Assembly: GCF_004328625.1 (NCBI RefSeq)
Contig: NZ_CP032229.1
Coordinates: 4,278,001 to 4,342,000, forward strand
Direction: 5' to 3'
Source of the DNA: Streptomyces seoulensis
GTDB lineage: Bacteria > Actinomycetota > Actinomycetes > Streptomycetales > Streptomycetaceae
Length of the DNA: 64,000 bases
In this document: positions 47,099 to 55,530 of the stretch, piece by piece
Layout of the letters: each line of letters opens with the position of its first letter
How positions within the stretch are numbered: the stretch's first letter is position 1
Program-made: the position numbers and the translations under genes
Notes under the pieces: model-generated
What the model saw: only the letters and a program-made list of their open reading frames with translations
Told to the model about the DNA's origin: nothing
Database searches by the model: none

Positions 47099-48124
47099 AT
47101 GCGCATCGGAGTTCTCACCGCAGGCGGCGACTGCCCCGGCCTGAACGCCGTGATCCGGTCGGTCGTGCACCGCGCCGTGGCGCACTACGGCGACGAGGTC
47201 ATCGGCTTCGAGGACGGCTACCGGGGTCTGCTCGACGGGCACTACCGCTCCCTCGACCTGGACGCGGTCAGCGGCATCCTGGCGCTCGGCGGCACCATCC
47301 TCGGCTCCTCCCGGTTGGAGCGGGACCGGCTGCGCGAGGCGTGCGAGCGGGCCACCGACATGGCCGAGGAGTTCGGCATCGACGCGCTGATCCCGATCGG
47401 CGGCGAGGGCACCCTGACGGCGGCCCGCATGCTGTCCGACGCGGGTCTGCCGGTCGTCGGCGTGCCGAAGACCATCGACAACGACATCTCCGGCACCGAC
47501 CGCACCTTCGGCTTCGACACCGCCGTGGGCGTGGCCACCGAGGCGATGGACCGCCTCAAGACCACCGCCGAGTCCCACCAGCGGGTGATGGTCGTCGAGG
47601 TCATGGGCCGGCACGCGGGCTGGATCGCGCTGGAGTCCGGCATGGCCGCCGGCGCCCACGGCATCTGCCTGCCCGAGCGCCCCTTCGACCCGGCCGACCT
47701 GATGAAGATGGTCGAGGAGCGGTTCGCGCGCGGCAAGAAGTTCGCCGTGATCTGCGTCGCCGAGGGCGCCCACCCGCTCGACGGCACGATGGACTACGGC
47801 AAGGGCGACATCGACCAGTTCGGCCACGAGCGCTTCCAGGGCATCGGCACCGCCCTCGCCTACGAGCTGGAGCGCCGCCTCGGCAAGGAGGCCCGCCCGG
47901 TCATCCTCGGCCACATCCAGCGCGGCGGCACCCCCACCGCCTACGACCGCGTCCTCGCCACCCGCTTCGGCTGGCACGCCGTCGAAGCCGCCCACCGGGG
48001 CGAGTTCGGCGGCATGACCGCCCTGCGCGGCACCGACATCGCCATGGTCCCGCTGGCCGAGGCGGTCACCGAACTGAAGACGGTCCCGGTCTCCCGCATG
48101 GACGAGGCGGAGTCGGTCTTCTAG
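47099..48124 (+). CDS. pfkA: ATP-dependent 6-phosphofructokinase
   Basis: A 341-residue group III PfkA. N-terminal RIGVLTAGGDCPGLNAVIRS binds the nucleotide. GGEGTLTAAR carries the residue equivalent to Gly104 that marks ATP use, while GVPKTIDNDI has Lys where Escherichia coli has Gly, a feature otherwise seen in PPi-dependent enzymes. The catalytic TIDND motif and the sugar-phosphate region EVMGRHAGWIA are intact. ATG 47099 follows CAGGAGAC. The actinomycete ATP-PFKs are known to combine these determinants. Confidence 0.95.
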   Translation: MRIGVLTAGGDCPGLNAVIRSVVHRAVAHYGDEVIGFEDGYRGLLDGHYRSLDLDAVSGILALGGTILGSSRLERDRLREACERATDMAEEFGIDALIPIGGEGTLTAARMLSDAGLPVVGVPKTIDNDISGTDRTFGFDTAVGVATEAMDRLKTTAESHQRVMVVEVMGRHAGWIALESGMAAGAHGICLPERPFDPADLMKMVEERFARGKKFAVICVAEGAHPLDGTMDYGKGDIDQFGHERFQGIGTALAYELERRLGKEARPVILGHIQRGGTPTAYDRVLATRFGWHAVEAAHRGEFGGMTALRGTDIAMVPLAEAVTELKTVPVSRMDEAESVF

Positions 48125-48149
48125 ACGCCGGGCCTTCTGGACGCCGGAC

Positions 48150-48172
48150 GCGGGAGCGCTCAGCGCTCCCGC
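48150..48172. terminator. terminator between pfkA and the convergent regulator gene
   Basis: GCGGGAGCGCT-C-AGCGCTCCCGC is a perfect 11-bp inverted repeat that overlaps the stop codon of the response regulator at 48160. It sits 26 bp after pfkA and can act in both directions. Confidence 0.7.
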
Positions 48173-48849
48173 AGCCAGTGGTACCGCAGCTCGGGCCGCC
48201 CCACCTGGCCGTACTGCGGGCGCCTCGCCGCGCGGGCCGCGTCCACCAGGTACTCCAGGTAACGGCGGGCCGTGATGCGGGAGATGCCGACCTCCTCCGC
48301 CACCTCCGCCGCCGTGCGGCCCTCCGGCGTCGCGCGCAGGACGCCCGTGACCCGCTCCAGCGTGGGCGCGCTCAGGCCCTTCGGCAGGGCCGCCGGGGCC
48401 GGGGCGCGCAGGGCGGCCAGCGCCCGGTCCACCTCGTCCTGGCCGCTCGCCTCGCCCGCCGCCGCGTGGTACTCGGCGTAGCGCAGGAGGCGGTCGCGGA
48501 GGGTGGCGAAGGTGAAGGGCTTCAGGACGTACTGGACCACGCCCAGCGAGACGCCCTCGCGGACCACCGCCAGGTCTCGGGCCGAGGTGACGGCGATGAC
48601 GTCCGCCTGGTGGCCGGCCGCGCGCAGGGAGCGGGCGAGCTGGAGGCCGTGCACGTCGGGGAGGTGCAGGTCGAGCAGGAGGAGGTCGACCGGGGCGCGG
48701 TCCAGGACGCGACGCGCGGCGGCGCCGGTGCCGGCCCGGCCGACGGCGACGAAGCCCGGTACGCGGCCCACGTAGAGGACGTGCGCGTCGGCGGCGACGG
48801 GGTCGTCCTCGACGACGAGGACACGGAGGGGTGCCTGTTCGGGGATCAT
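48160..48849 (-). CDS. CitB/DcuR-type response regulator
   Basis: A 229-residue regulator. The receiver has acidic residues ED at 14-15, phospho-acceptor Asp60 (LLLLDLHLPD) and Lys in YVLKPF. The C-terminal DNA-binding part (GRTAAEVAEEVGISRITARRYLEYL) is the helix-turn-helix typical of CitB/DcuR proteins that control organic acid use. Its ATG overlaps the kinase stop by four bases. Divergence of the operon from a dicarboxylate symporter makes transporter control the likely function. Confidence 0.92.
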   Translation of the reverse strand: MIPEQAPLRVLVVEDDPVAADAHVLYVGRVPGFVAVGRAGTGAAARRVLDRAPVDLLLLDLHLPDVHGLQLARSLRAAGHQADVIAVTSARDLAVVREGVSLGVVQYVLKPFTFATLRDRLLRYAEYHAAAGEASGQDEVDRALAALRAPAPAALPKGLSAPTLERVTGVLRATPEGRTAAEVAEEVGISRITARRYLEYLVDAARAARRPQYGQVGRPELRYHWLRER

Positions 48850-50600
48850 GCGCCGCCTCCCGACGCCGGGCGCGGGGGCGCCTCGGTCCTGGTACCGGCC
48901 GGCCGGGTCTCCACGCTCTCCGCCGGAGGTTCACCCGGCAGCCGGGGCGGGAGCGTGGAGCCACCGGTCCTGGTACCGGTCGGCCGTATGCCCTCGCCCT
49001 CCGCCGGAGGCTCCAGCGGCAGCCGGGTCTCGAACACCGCGCCGCCGCCCTCCGCCTCGGCCACTGTCAGGGTGCCGGTGAGCCGGGTGACCGCCTGCCG
49101 GGCCAGTGCCAGGCCGAGGCCGCGCCCGCCGGGGCCGGCCGGCTTGGTGGTGAAGCCGCGCCGGAAGACGAGGTCCGCGTGGGCCGGGTCGACGCCGGGG
49201 CCGGTGTCCGCCACCCGCAGCAGCAGCGCCTCCCCGGCCGCGTACGCCGTCACCGTGACCCGTGCCCCCGCGCTGCCCTGCGCCGCGTCCACCGCGTTGT
49301 CGATCAGGTTGCCCAGGATGGTGACGAGGTCGCGCACCGCGAGGTCCGGCGGGAGTACGCCGTCGTCGATCCGGCTCTCGGGCGAGACGACCAGCTCCAC
49401 GCCCCGCTCGTGCGCCTGCGCGGTCTTGCCCAGCAGCAGCGCGGCCAGCACCGGCTCGCCCACCGCCGCGACCACCTGATCGGTGAGCGTCTGGGCCAGC
49501 TCCAGCTCGGCCGTGGCGAACTCCACCGCCTCCTCCGCCCGCCCCAGCTCGATCAGCGACACCACGGTGTGCAGCCGGTTGGCCGCCTCGTGCGCCTGCG
49601 ACCGCAACGCCTGGCTGAACCCGCGCTCGGAGTCCAACTCACCCATCAGCGACTGGAGTTCGGTCACATCCCGGAGCGTGACGACCGTACCCCGGTGCTC
49701 CCCGCCGGACACCGGCGAGGTGTTGACCACCAGCACCCGGGACGCGGTCAGATGCACCTCGTCGACCCGGGGCGCGGAGGACAGCAGGGCCCCGGTGAGC
49801 GGACCGGGCAGACCGAGGTCCGCGACCGAGCGGCCGACCACCTCGCCGCCCACCCCGAGCAGCTCCCGCCCGCCGTCGTTGATCAGCGCCACCCGGTAAG
49901 CCCCGTCCAGCATCAGCAGCCCCTCGCGCACCGCGTGCAGCGCCGCCTGGTGGTAGTCGTGCATCCGGCTCAGCTCGGCCGCGTTCATCCCGTGGGTGTG
50001 CCGCCGCAGCCGCGCGTTGATGACGTACGTACCCACCGCCCCCAGCAGCAGCGCCGCCCCCGCCACCCCGAGCAGCGCCGTCACCTGGTCCTGGACCCGC
50101 GCGCTGATCGCCTCCACCTTGATCCCGGCGCTGACCAGCCCGATCACCCGGCCCCCGTCCGTCACCGGCGTCACCGCGCGCACGGACGGGCCCAGCGTGC
50201 CGGTGTACGTCTCGGTGAAGGTGTGCCCGCGCAGGGCGGGCCCGGTCCGGCCGAGGAAGCGGCGCCCTATCTCGTCCCGCGTCGGATGCGTCCAGCGGAT
50301 GCCGCGCGGGTCCATGATCGTGACGAAGTCGACGTCGGCGTCCCGCATCACCTGGAGCGCGTACGGCTCCAGCTCGGCGGAGGGGTCCGGGGCGCCGATC
50401 GCCGCTCGCACCGAGGGGGCGTCCGCGATGGACCGGGCCACCGCCGTGACCTGGCGTTCCGCCGCGTCCCGCGCCTGGCGCTGGTCGCTGACGTAGGTGA
50501 ACAGCGCGTACCCGGCCACCACCACCGCGACCAGCACCGCCTGCATGGCGAAGAGCTGGCCCGCCAGGCTGCGGGGTCGGGGGAGGGCTGGGGCGCGCAT
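48846..50600 (-). CDS. CitA/DcuS-type sensor histidine kinase
   Basis: A 584-residue sensor. Membrane helices at ~14-36 and ~180-202 flank a periplasmic-type single-Cache domain (VDFVTIMDPRGIRWTHPTRDEIGR) of the citrate/dicarboxylate class. A PAS domain follows (ALHAVREGLLMLDG...ALINDGGREL). The Spo0B-like helical hairpin carries the phospho-acceptor His (RSQAHEAANRLHTVV), and the HATPase has NLIDNAVDAA, DTGPGVDP and GRGLGLAL. The C-terminal ~55 residues are a Pro/Arg/Thr-rich tail built from two imperfect 27-residue repeats. ATG 50600 is 153 bp from the divergent symporter start. Confidence 0.92.
   Translation of the reverse strand: MRAPALPRPRSLAGQLFAMQAVLVAVVVAGYALFTYVSDQRQARDAAERQVTAVARSIADAPSVRAAIGAPDPSAELEPYALQVMRDADVDFVTIMDPRGIRWTHPTRDEIGRRFLGRTGPALRGHTFTETYTGTLGPSVRAVTPVTDGGRVIGLVSAGIKVEAISARVQDQVTALLGVAGAALLLGAVGTYVINARLRRHTHGMNAAELSRMHDYHQAALHAVREGLLMLDGAYRVALINDGGRELLGVGGEVVGRSVADLGLPGPLTGALLSSAPRVDEVHLTASRVLVVNTSPVSGGEHRGTVVTLRDVTELQSLMGELDSERGFSQALRSQAHEAANRLHTVVSLIELGRAEEAVEFATAELELAQTLTDQVVAAVGEPVLAALLLGKTAQAHERGVELVVSPESRIDDGVLPPDLAVRDLVTILGNLIDNAVDAAQGSAGARVTVTAYAAGEALLLRVADTGPGVDPAHADLVFRRGFTTKPAGPGGRGLGLALARQAVTRLTGTLTVAEAEGGGAVFETRLPLEPPAEGEGIRPTGTRTGGSTLPPRLPGEPPAESVETRPAGTRTEAPPRPASGGGA
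48885..49026 (-). repeat. imperfect 81-bp tandem repeat in the kinase C-terminal tail
   Basis: The block beginning GGTCCTGGTACCGG at 48885-48945 recurs at 48966-49026, with period 81 bp (27 codons) and a handful of substitutions. It encodes a duplicated Pro/Thr/Arg/Glu-rich segment (PAGTRT / PTGTRT with LPGEPPAE / LPLEPPAE) at the end of the sensor kinase. The in-frame period suggests recent duplication. Confidence 0.8.
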
Positions 50601-50753
50601 GCCTAGCAGTGTGCCTGTCCGTTCGGGTGTGAACTAAATGAACGGAAGGGTGACCGCCCTCACACGGCGGGAGATAGTCACCGCGATCCCCTGCAACGCC
50701 CGGACGTGAGCCGCACGCCGGTCATGCCGACGAAGACGTCAAGGAGAGCAGTC

Positions 50754-52139
50754 GTGGCCGCCAGCACCCCCGGTACGGCACCAGCCGCCCCCGCCGTGAA
50801 GCGGGACCGTACCCATTACCTGTACATCGCCGTCATCGTGGCGGTCGCGCTCGGCATCGCCGTGGGCCTGATCTGGCCCGATGCCGGGGTGGAGCTGAAG
50901 CCGCTCGGCACCGGGTTCGTGAACCTGATCAAGATGATGATCTCGCCGGTCATCTTCTGCACGATCGTGCTCGGGATCGGCTCCGTACGGAAGGCCGCGA
51001 AGGTCGGCGCGGTCGGCGGCATCGCGCTCGGCTACTTCACCGTGATGTCGCTGGTGGCGCTCGCCATCGGCCTGGTCGTCGGCAACGTGCTGCACCCCGG
51101 CGAGGGTCTGCACCTCACCGCCGCGCTGCGCCAGACCGGCCACGCGCAGGTGTCCGCCGACGCGCTGCCCCCGGTGGACTTCGTGCTCTCGATCATCCCG
51201 GTCACCTTCGTGTCCGCCTTCACCGAGGGCCAGGTGCTCCAGACCCTGCTGGTCGCGCTGCTCACCGGCTTCGCGCTCCAGGCGCTGGGCGCGGCCGGGC
51301 AGCCGGTACTGCGCGGCATCGAGCACATCCAGCGGCTGGTCTTCCGCATCCTGGCCATGGTCATGTGGGCCGCGCCCATCGGCGCGTTCGGCGCGATCGC
51401 GGCCGTGGTCGGCTCGTCGGGCATCGACGCGCTCAAGAGCCTCGCGGTGCTGATGTTCGGCTTCTACGTCACCTGCGTGCTGTTCGTCTTCGTGGTGCTC
51501 GGCGCGCTGCTGCGGATCGTCTCCGGGCTGAACATCTTCCTGCTGCTGAAGTACCTCGCCCGCGAGTTCCTGCTGATCCTGTCGACGTCGTCCTCGGAGT
51601 CCGCGCTGCCGAGGCTCATCGCCAAGCTGGAGCACCTCGGCGTCAGCAAGGCGGTCGTCGGCATCACCGTGCCGACCGGGTACTCCTTCAACCTCGACGG
51701 CACCATGATCTACATGACCATGGCGTCCCTCTACATCGCGGACGCGCTCGGCACCCCGATGTCCCTCGGCGAGCAGATCCCGCTGCTGCTGTTCCTGCTG
51801 CTGGCGTCCAAGGGCGCGGCGGGCGTCAGCGGCGCCGGCCTCGCCACGCTCGCGGGCGGTCTCCAGTCGCACAAGCCGGCGCTGGTGGACGGGATCGGCC
51901 TGGTCGTCGGCATCGACCGCTTCATGAGCGAGGCGCGGGCGCTGACCAACTTCGCGGGCAACTCCGTCGCCACGGTGCTGATCGGTACGTGGACGAAGGA
52001 GATCGACCAGGAGCGCGTGCGGCGGGTGCTCGCGGGTGAACTTCCCTTCGACGAGACGACGTTGCTGGACGAGGGACGGGACGAGGAGCGGCCCCCGGCG
52101 GCGGAGGAAGAGGGCGGTAAGGAACTCGCCAAGGCGTGA
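50754..52139 (+). CDS. dctA: sodium:dicarboxylate symporter (DctA-like)
   Basis: A 461-residue DAACS-family carrier. It has about eight membrane helices plus re-entrant loops; signature segments are LIKMMISPVIFCTIVLGIGS, the serine-rich LILSTSSSESALPRL, GYSFNLDGTMIYMTMASLYIA (the NLDGT substrate/Na+ site) and KGAAGVSGAGL. Uptake of C4-dicarboxylates such as succinate and malate is expected. GTG 50754 is chosen because AAGGAGAGC precedes it; a GTG at 50706 lacks a ribosome site. The Glu-rich C-terminal tail is cytoplasmic. It is divergent from, and likely controlled by, the CitA/CitB-like pair. Confidence 0.93.
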   Translation: MAASTPGTAPAAPAVKRDRTHYLYIAVIVAVALGIAVGLIWPDAGVELKPLGTGFVNLIKMMISPVIFCTIVLGIGSVRKAAKVGAVGGIALGYFTVMSLVALAIGLVVGNVLHPGEGLHLTAALRQTGHAQVSADALPPVDFVLSIIPVTFVSAFTEGQVLQTLLVALLTGFALQALGAAGQPVLRGIEHIQRLVFRILAMVMWAAPIGAFGAIAAVVGSSGIDALKSLAVLMFGFYVTCVLFVFVVLGALLRIVSGLNIFLLLKYLAREFLLILSTSSSESALPRLIAKLEHLGVSKAVVGITVPTGYSFNLDGTMIYMTMASLYIADALGTPMSLGEQIPLLLFLLLASKGAAGVSGAGLATLAGGLQSHKPALVDGIGLVVGIDRFMSEARALTNFAGNSVATVLIGTWTKEIDQERVRRVLAGELPFDETTLLDEGRDEERPPAAEEEGGKELAKA

Positions 52140-52149
52140 CGGGAGTTCC

Positions 52150-52168
52150 GGCCCCCGTGTGAGGGGCC
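52150..52168. terminator. terminator between dctA and convergent TetR gene
   Basis: GGCCCC-CGTGTGA-GGGGCC followed by TTCTGT, 10 bases beyond the dctA stop and upstream of the convergent TetR stop at 52222. Confidence 0.6.
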
Positions 52169-52221
52169 TTCTGTCGCCGGCCGCCCGACCCCGCCTGAAC
52201 CGGGGCCGGACGGCCGGTCTT

Positions 52222-52845
52222 TCACGCCGTCTCGCCCGCCCGCGCCACCAACTCCCGTGCCGTGTCGGCCGGCACGCCCGCCGCCGTGAGCGCGGTGACC
52301 GCCGCCGCGTGCCCCGCCTCCTCCGGCGGAAGCAGCCCCTCGTTCACCGCCTCCATGACCGCGAAGAGCAGCTGCTCGTGCACGAAGGCCAGTGCGGCGG
52401 CGGGCAGCGGTGAGCTGAACACCCCTTCGTCCAGACCGCGTTGGAGCACCCGTGTCTTCTCCTCACGCAGGGGGGCGAGGCGGTCGCGGATGCCCTGCAC
52501 GGTGACCGTGCGCTGGGCCAGCGCGATCAGCAGGCGGTAGCGGTCGGCGATCTCCCACACCGCGAGCACGGAACGGGCCACCGCGTCGGCCGGCCCGGCG
52601 CCGTCGTCCCGGGCGCACAGGTCCGCGTCGGTCAGCACCTGCACCGCCTCGTCGACGAGCGTGCCGATCAGCGCCTCCCGGCTGGGGAAATGCCCGTACA
52701 CCGTGCGCCGTACGACACCGGCGGCGCGCGCGATCTGGTCCATCGAGGCGTCCGGGTCGCGCAGCAGCTCGGCGAGGGCGACGTCGAGGATGCGGCGGCG
52801 GTTGGTGTCGGCGCGGCTGGTGTTACCCGTGGTCATGGCAGTCAT
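52222..52845 (-). CDS. TetR-family repressor of the adjacent exporter
   Basis: A 207-residue regulator. Helix-turn-helix: RILDVALAELLRDPDASMDQIARAAGVVRRTVYGHFPSREALI. The C-terminal ligand domain is helical. ATG 52845 has GAAGG upstream; an ATG three codons later is possible. It faces a DHA2 exporter with 122 bp between starts, a gap occupied by three copies of an 18-bp palindrome, so it almost certainly represses both genes and responds to an exporter substrate. Confidence 0.92.
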   Translation of the reverse strand: MTAMTTGNTSRADTNRRRILDVALAELLRDPDASMDQIARAAGVVRRTVYGHFPSREALIGTLVDEAVQVLTDADLCARDDGAGPADAVARSVLAVWEIADRYRLLIALAQRTVTVQGIRDRLAPLREEKTRVLQRGLDEGVFSSPLPAAALAFVHEQLLFAVMEAVNEGLLPPEEAGHAAAVTALTAAGVPADTARELVARAGETA

Positions 52846-52863
52846 TGTGCACACCTTCTCGAC

Positions 52864-52926
52864 TTGCACGGCAGTGTGCAAGGTCGTACATTGCACATGG
52901 TTGTGCAATTGCACGCCGCTGTGCAA
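52864..52926. promoter_or_regulatory. three-copy palindromic operator array TTGCAC-N6-GTGCAA
   Basis: Perfect inverted repeats TTGCAC-N6-GTGCAA occur at 52864-52881, 52891-52908 and 52909-52926, with central hexamers GGCAGT, ATGGTT and GCCGCT. Copies two and three abut directly. A half-site-like TTGTGCAC lies at 52845-52852 next to the repressor start codon. The array fills the divergent promoter region of the TetR and exporter genes. Confidence 0.9.
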
Positions 52927-52967
52927 GTACCTGTTGTGCCCGCTGTCGAGGAAGGTCAGCCGCTGTC

Positions 52968-54692
52968 ATGCGACTCGTCATGAACGAACCGGTCGAGAGG
53001 ATGGAGCGCCCGTACGCCCGGCGCTGGTGGGCGCTGCTCGTGCTCTGCCTCAGCCTGCTGATCATCGTGATGGCCAACACCGCCCTCACGGTCGCCGCGC
53101 CCGACATGACCCGCGACCTGGGGCTGTCCAGCGCGGACCTGCAGTGGGTCATCGACGGCTACACCGTCCCGTACGCCGCGCTGATGCTGCTGCTGGGTGC
53201 GATCGGCGACAAGTACAGCCGGCGCGGGGCGCTCGTCCTCGGCCTCGTCGTCTTCGGCGGCGGCGCGGTGTTCGGCAACCTCGCGGACTCGTCCGCCACG
53301 GTCATCGCGGCCCGCGCGGTCATGGGCGTCGGCGCGGCGCTGATCATGCCCGCGACGCTCTCGCTGCTCGCGGCGACCTTCCCGCGCGCCGAGCGGGTCA
53401 AGGCGATCACCCTGTGGACCGCGACCGCGGGCCTCGCCATCGCGGCCGGCCCGGTCGTCGCGGGCGCGCTGCTGCGGGACCACGGCTGGGCCTCGACCTT
53501 CCTGATCAACGTGCCGGTCGCCGCCGTGGCGATCGTCGGCGCGCTGGTCCTCGTACCGCCGTCCAAGGCGGGCCACCACGACCGTATCGACTACGTCGGC
53601 GGCCTGCTCTCGGTCCTCTGGATCGCCGCGCTGGTCTACATGATCATCGAGGGGCCGCACTTCGGGTGGGGCGTCAAGGCGGTGACGGCGGCGGTCGTCG
53701 CGGGCGTCGGCCTGATCGCCTTCGTCCTGTGGGAACTGCGCCACCCGCGCCCGGTGCTGGACGTACGCCGCTTCGCCAACCGCCGCTTCGCGGGCTCCAA
53801 CCTCGCGGTCGCCCTCTTCTTCCTGGCCGTCTTCGGCGCGTTCTACTACCTCACCCAGCACCTCCAGTTCGTCCTCGGCTACGACGCCCTGGAGACCGGC
53901 GTCCGCATGCTCCCGCTGGCCGGCGCGGTCTTCGCCGGCTCCGCCCTGACCGGCTACCTCACCCCGCGCGTCGGCATGCGGTGGACGGTCGGCGCGGGCA
54001 TGGTGGCCGGCACGGTGGCGCTCGCGCTGCTGACGCGGGTGGACGCGGGGTCGACGTACTCCGACTTCGTCCCCTCCCTGGTCATCCTGGGCCTCGCCAT
54101 CGGCCTCGCCCTCTCCCCCTGCACCGACGCGATCATGGGCGCCTTCCCCGAGTCCGAGCTGGGCGTGGGCGGCGCGGTGAACGACACGTCGCTGGAACTG
54201 GGCGGCTCGCTGGGCATCGCGATCCTGGGCTCACTGCTGGCGACGTCGTACGACGACCACCTGACCTCGGCCACCAAGGGCTCCGGCCTCCCGTCCCAGG
54301 CCCTCGCCACGGCCCAGGACTCCGTCGGCGCGGGCTACGCCGTGGCCCAGTCCATCGGCGAGAAGGCCCAGTCCCTGGCGGCGAAGGCGGCCGCCGCGAC
54401 CGACCCGCAGCAGGCCGCCCAACTGAAGCAGCAGGCTTCGTCCTTGGCGACCGGCGCCCATCGGATGGCGGAGGCTGTGGGGGCGTCGTTCTCGGACGCG
54501 GTGGCGCATACGAGCCTGATCGGTGCGGTGATCCTCGGGATCGGGACGGTCGTGGTGGCGGTGTTGCTGCCGGGGCGGGAGGGTGTGCCTTCGGGGGAGA
54601 AGGGGGAGGGGACTCCGGCTGAGTCCGCTGAGTCCGCCGGCTCCGCCGAGTCCGCCGAGTCCGCCGAGAAGGCTGACGCGACCGCCAACTGA
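52968..54692 (+). CDS. DHA2-family (14-helix) MFS drug exporter
   Basis: A 574-residue EmrB/QacA-type antiporter. The helix 1-2 region ANTALTVAAPDMTRDLGLSS, motif A as GAIGDKYSRRGALVLG and motif C-like GPVVAGALL are visible. A ~90-residue Ala/Gln/Lys-rich external loop (AATDPQQAAQLKQQASSLA) lies before the last helix, and the C-terminus is a SAE/SAG repeat tail (ESAESAGSAESAESAEKA). ATG 52968 is preceded by GAGGAAGG; ATG 52980 is an alternative. Probably confers efflux of a lipophilic compound, induced through the divergent TetR protein. Confidence 0.92.
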   Translation: MRLVMNEPVERMERPYARRWWALLVLCLSLLIIVMANTALTVAAPDMTRDLGLSSADLQWVIDGYTVPYAALMLLLGAIGDKYSRRGALVLGLVVFGGGAVFGNLADSSATVIAARAVMGVGAALIMPATLSLLAATFPRAERVKAITLWTATAGLAIAAGPVVAGALLRDHGWASTFLINVPVAAVAIVGALVLVPPSKAGHHDRIDYVGGLLSVLWIAALVYMIIEGPHFGWGVKAVTAAVVAGVGLIAFVLWELRHPRPVLDVRRFANRRFAGSNLAVALFFLAVFGAFYYLTQHLQFVLGYDALETGVRMLPLAGAVFAGSALTGYLTPRVGMRWTVGAGMVAGTVALALLTRVDAGSTYSDFVPSLVILGLAIGLALSPCTDAIMGAFPESELGVGGAVNDTSLELGGSLGIAILGSLLATSYDDHLTSATKGSGLPSQALATAQDSVGAGYAVAQSIGEKAQSLAAKAAAATDPQQAAQLKQQASSLATGAHRMAEAVGASFSDAVAHTSLIGAVILGIGTVVVAVLLPGREGVPSGEKGEGTPAESAESAGSAESAESAEKADATAN

Positions 54693-54700
54693 CATCTGCT

Positions 54701-54735
54701 GACGTGCCGCTCCGGGATCGAGGGGGCGGCACGTC
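54701..54735 (+). terminator. terminator of the exporter gene
   Basis: GACGTGCCGC and GCGGCACGTC form a perfect 10-bp stem with a 15-base loop, 8 bases after the exporter stop. Confidence 0.78.
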
Positions 54736-54787
54736 GGCGCGTGTGCCACGGCTCGATGAAGTGGCACTCCTCCCCGGCGATGGCGAT

Positions 54788-55126
54788 GTGACGACCCCGG
54801 ACATCGCCCGGTCCTACAGCGGGTCTCACATGTTCCGGAAAGGGCCGGCCGAGGCGGAGGGGTTCACGCTGGCCGCGATGGAGGGCTTCGGCTGGGACCG
54901 TCAGTGGCACAGCGTCTCCACCACCCTGGCGCCCCTGCTCGACCACCCGGACGACGACGGCCCCGACCTCACACCCGCCCTGTGCGCAGCCATGCTGCCC
55001 CGACTGCAAGAGATGCTCGACCGGGGCGGCAGTTCAAGCCAACTCGGTGTTTATGCGTTGCACCCGCAACCACCCTCGGTGAGTATGTGTGATGAGATGG
55101 GTGGCGGGTGTGGCGTCGGAGGGTGA
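54788..55126 (+). pseudogene. probable truncated remnant of a Streptomyces hypothetical gene
   Basis: The frame DIARSYSGSHMFRK...EGFTLAAMEGFGWDRQ...TLAPLLDHPDDDGPDLTPALCAAMLPRLQEMLD has normal Streptomyces codon bias. It resembles, from memory, a family of small hypotheticals whose typical C-terminal third is missing. After about 55045 the reading frame becomes atypical (VYALHPQPPSVSMCDEMGGG) and no ribosome site precedes any start. GTG 54788 is arbitrary. It lies directly before the type VII locus, at what may be an old insertion boundary. Confidence 0.4.
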
Positions 55127-55178
55127 TGGGGCGTCATGACCGCCGACGATCTGGACCACGGGTGCGGGGGGAATCTCC

Positions 55179-55508
55179 ATGAAGTTCGACATGGGGTCGA
55201 CGACGCTTGCGACGCTGACGAAGAGCACCGTCGGGTCGAGTGACGATCTGGGGTCGCTGATCCACCAGTTGATCGCCGCGGCCCAGCCGTTGGAGGGGAA
55301 GTTCAACGGCGAGGGCAAGGCGATGTTCGACTCGTTCAAGCAGCGCGCGGACGAGATCACGGCCGCGCTGAACGGCTCGCTCGCCTCGATCCTGGGCGGC
55401 CAGTCCGGGATGGACGGCGCGTTCGCGGGCGGCGACCAGGAGCAGTCCGACAACGCCCACCGGACGATGAGCGCCGCCAACTTCGACGCGGCCCGCTTCC
55501 GCGGCTGA
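55179..55508 (+). CDS. WXG100-like (ESX) small protein 1 of the type VII locus
   Basis: A 109-residue helical-hairpin protein. Helix 1 runs ~20-38 and helix 2 ~45-65; the turn that normally reads Trp-x-Gly is Phe42-Asn-Gly44 (LEGKFNGEGKAMFDSFKQRADEI). Length and position upstream of ecc genes identify it as an ESAT-6/WXG100 relative, expected to dimerise with a partner and be secreted. ATG 55179 follows GGGGGGAA. It begins a run of collinear, closely spaced genes leading to EccD and EccC. Confidence 0.85.
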   Translation: MKFDMGSTTLATLTKSTVGSSDDLGSLIHQLIAAAQPLEGKFNGEGKAMFDSFKQRADEITAALNGSLASILGGQSGMDGAFAGGDQEQSDNAHRTMSAANFDAARFRG

Positions 55509-55530
55509 ACCACGAGGGGGACTTGAGCAC

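Noticed and set aside
50706..50753. Upstream GTG as start of the dicarboxylate symporter
   Set aside because: It lacks a ribosome site, whereas GTG 50754 has AAGGAGAGC at proper spacing and fits family length.
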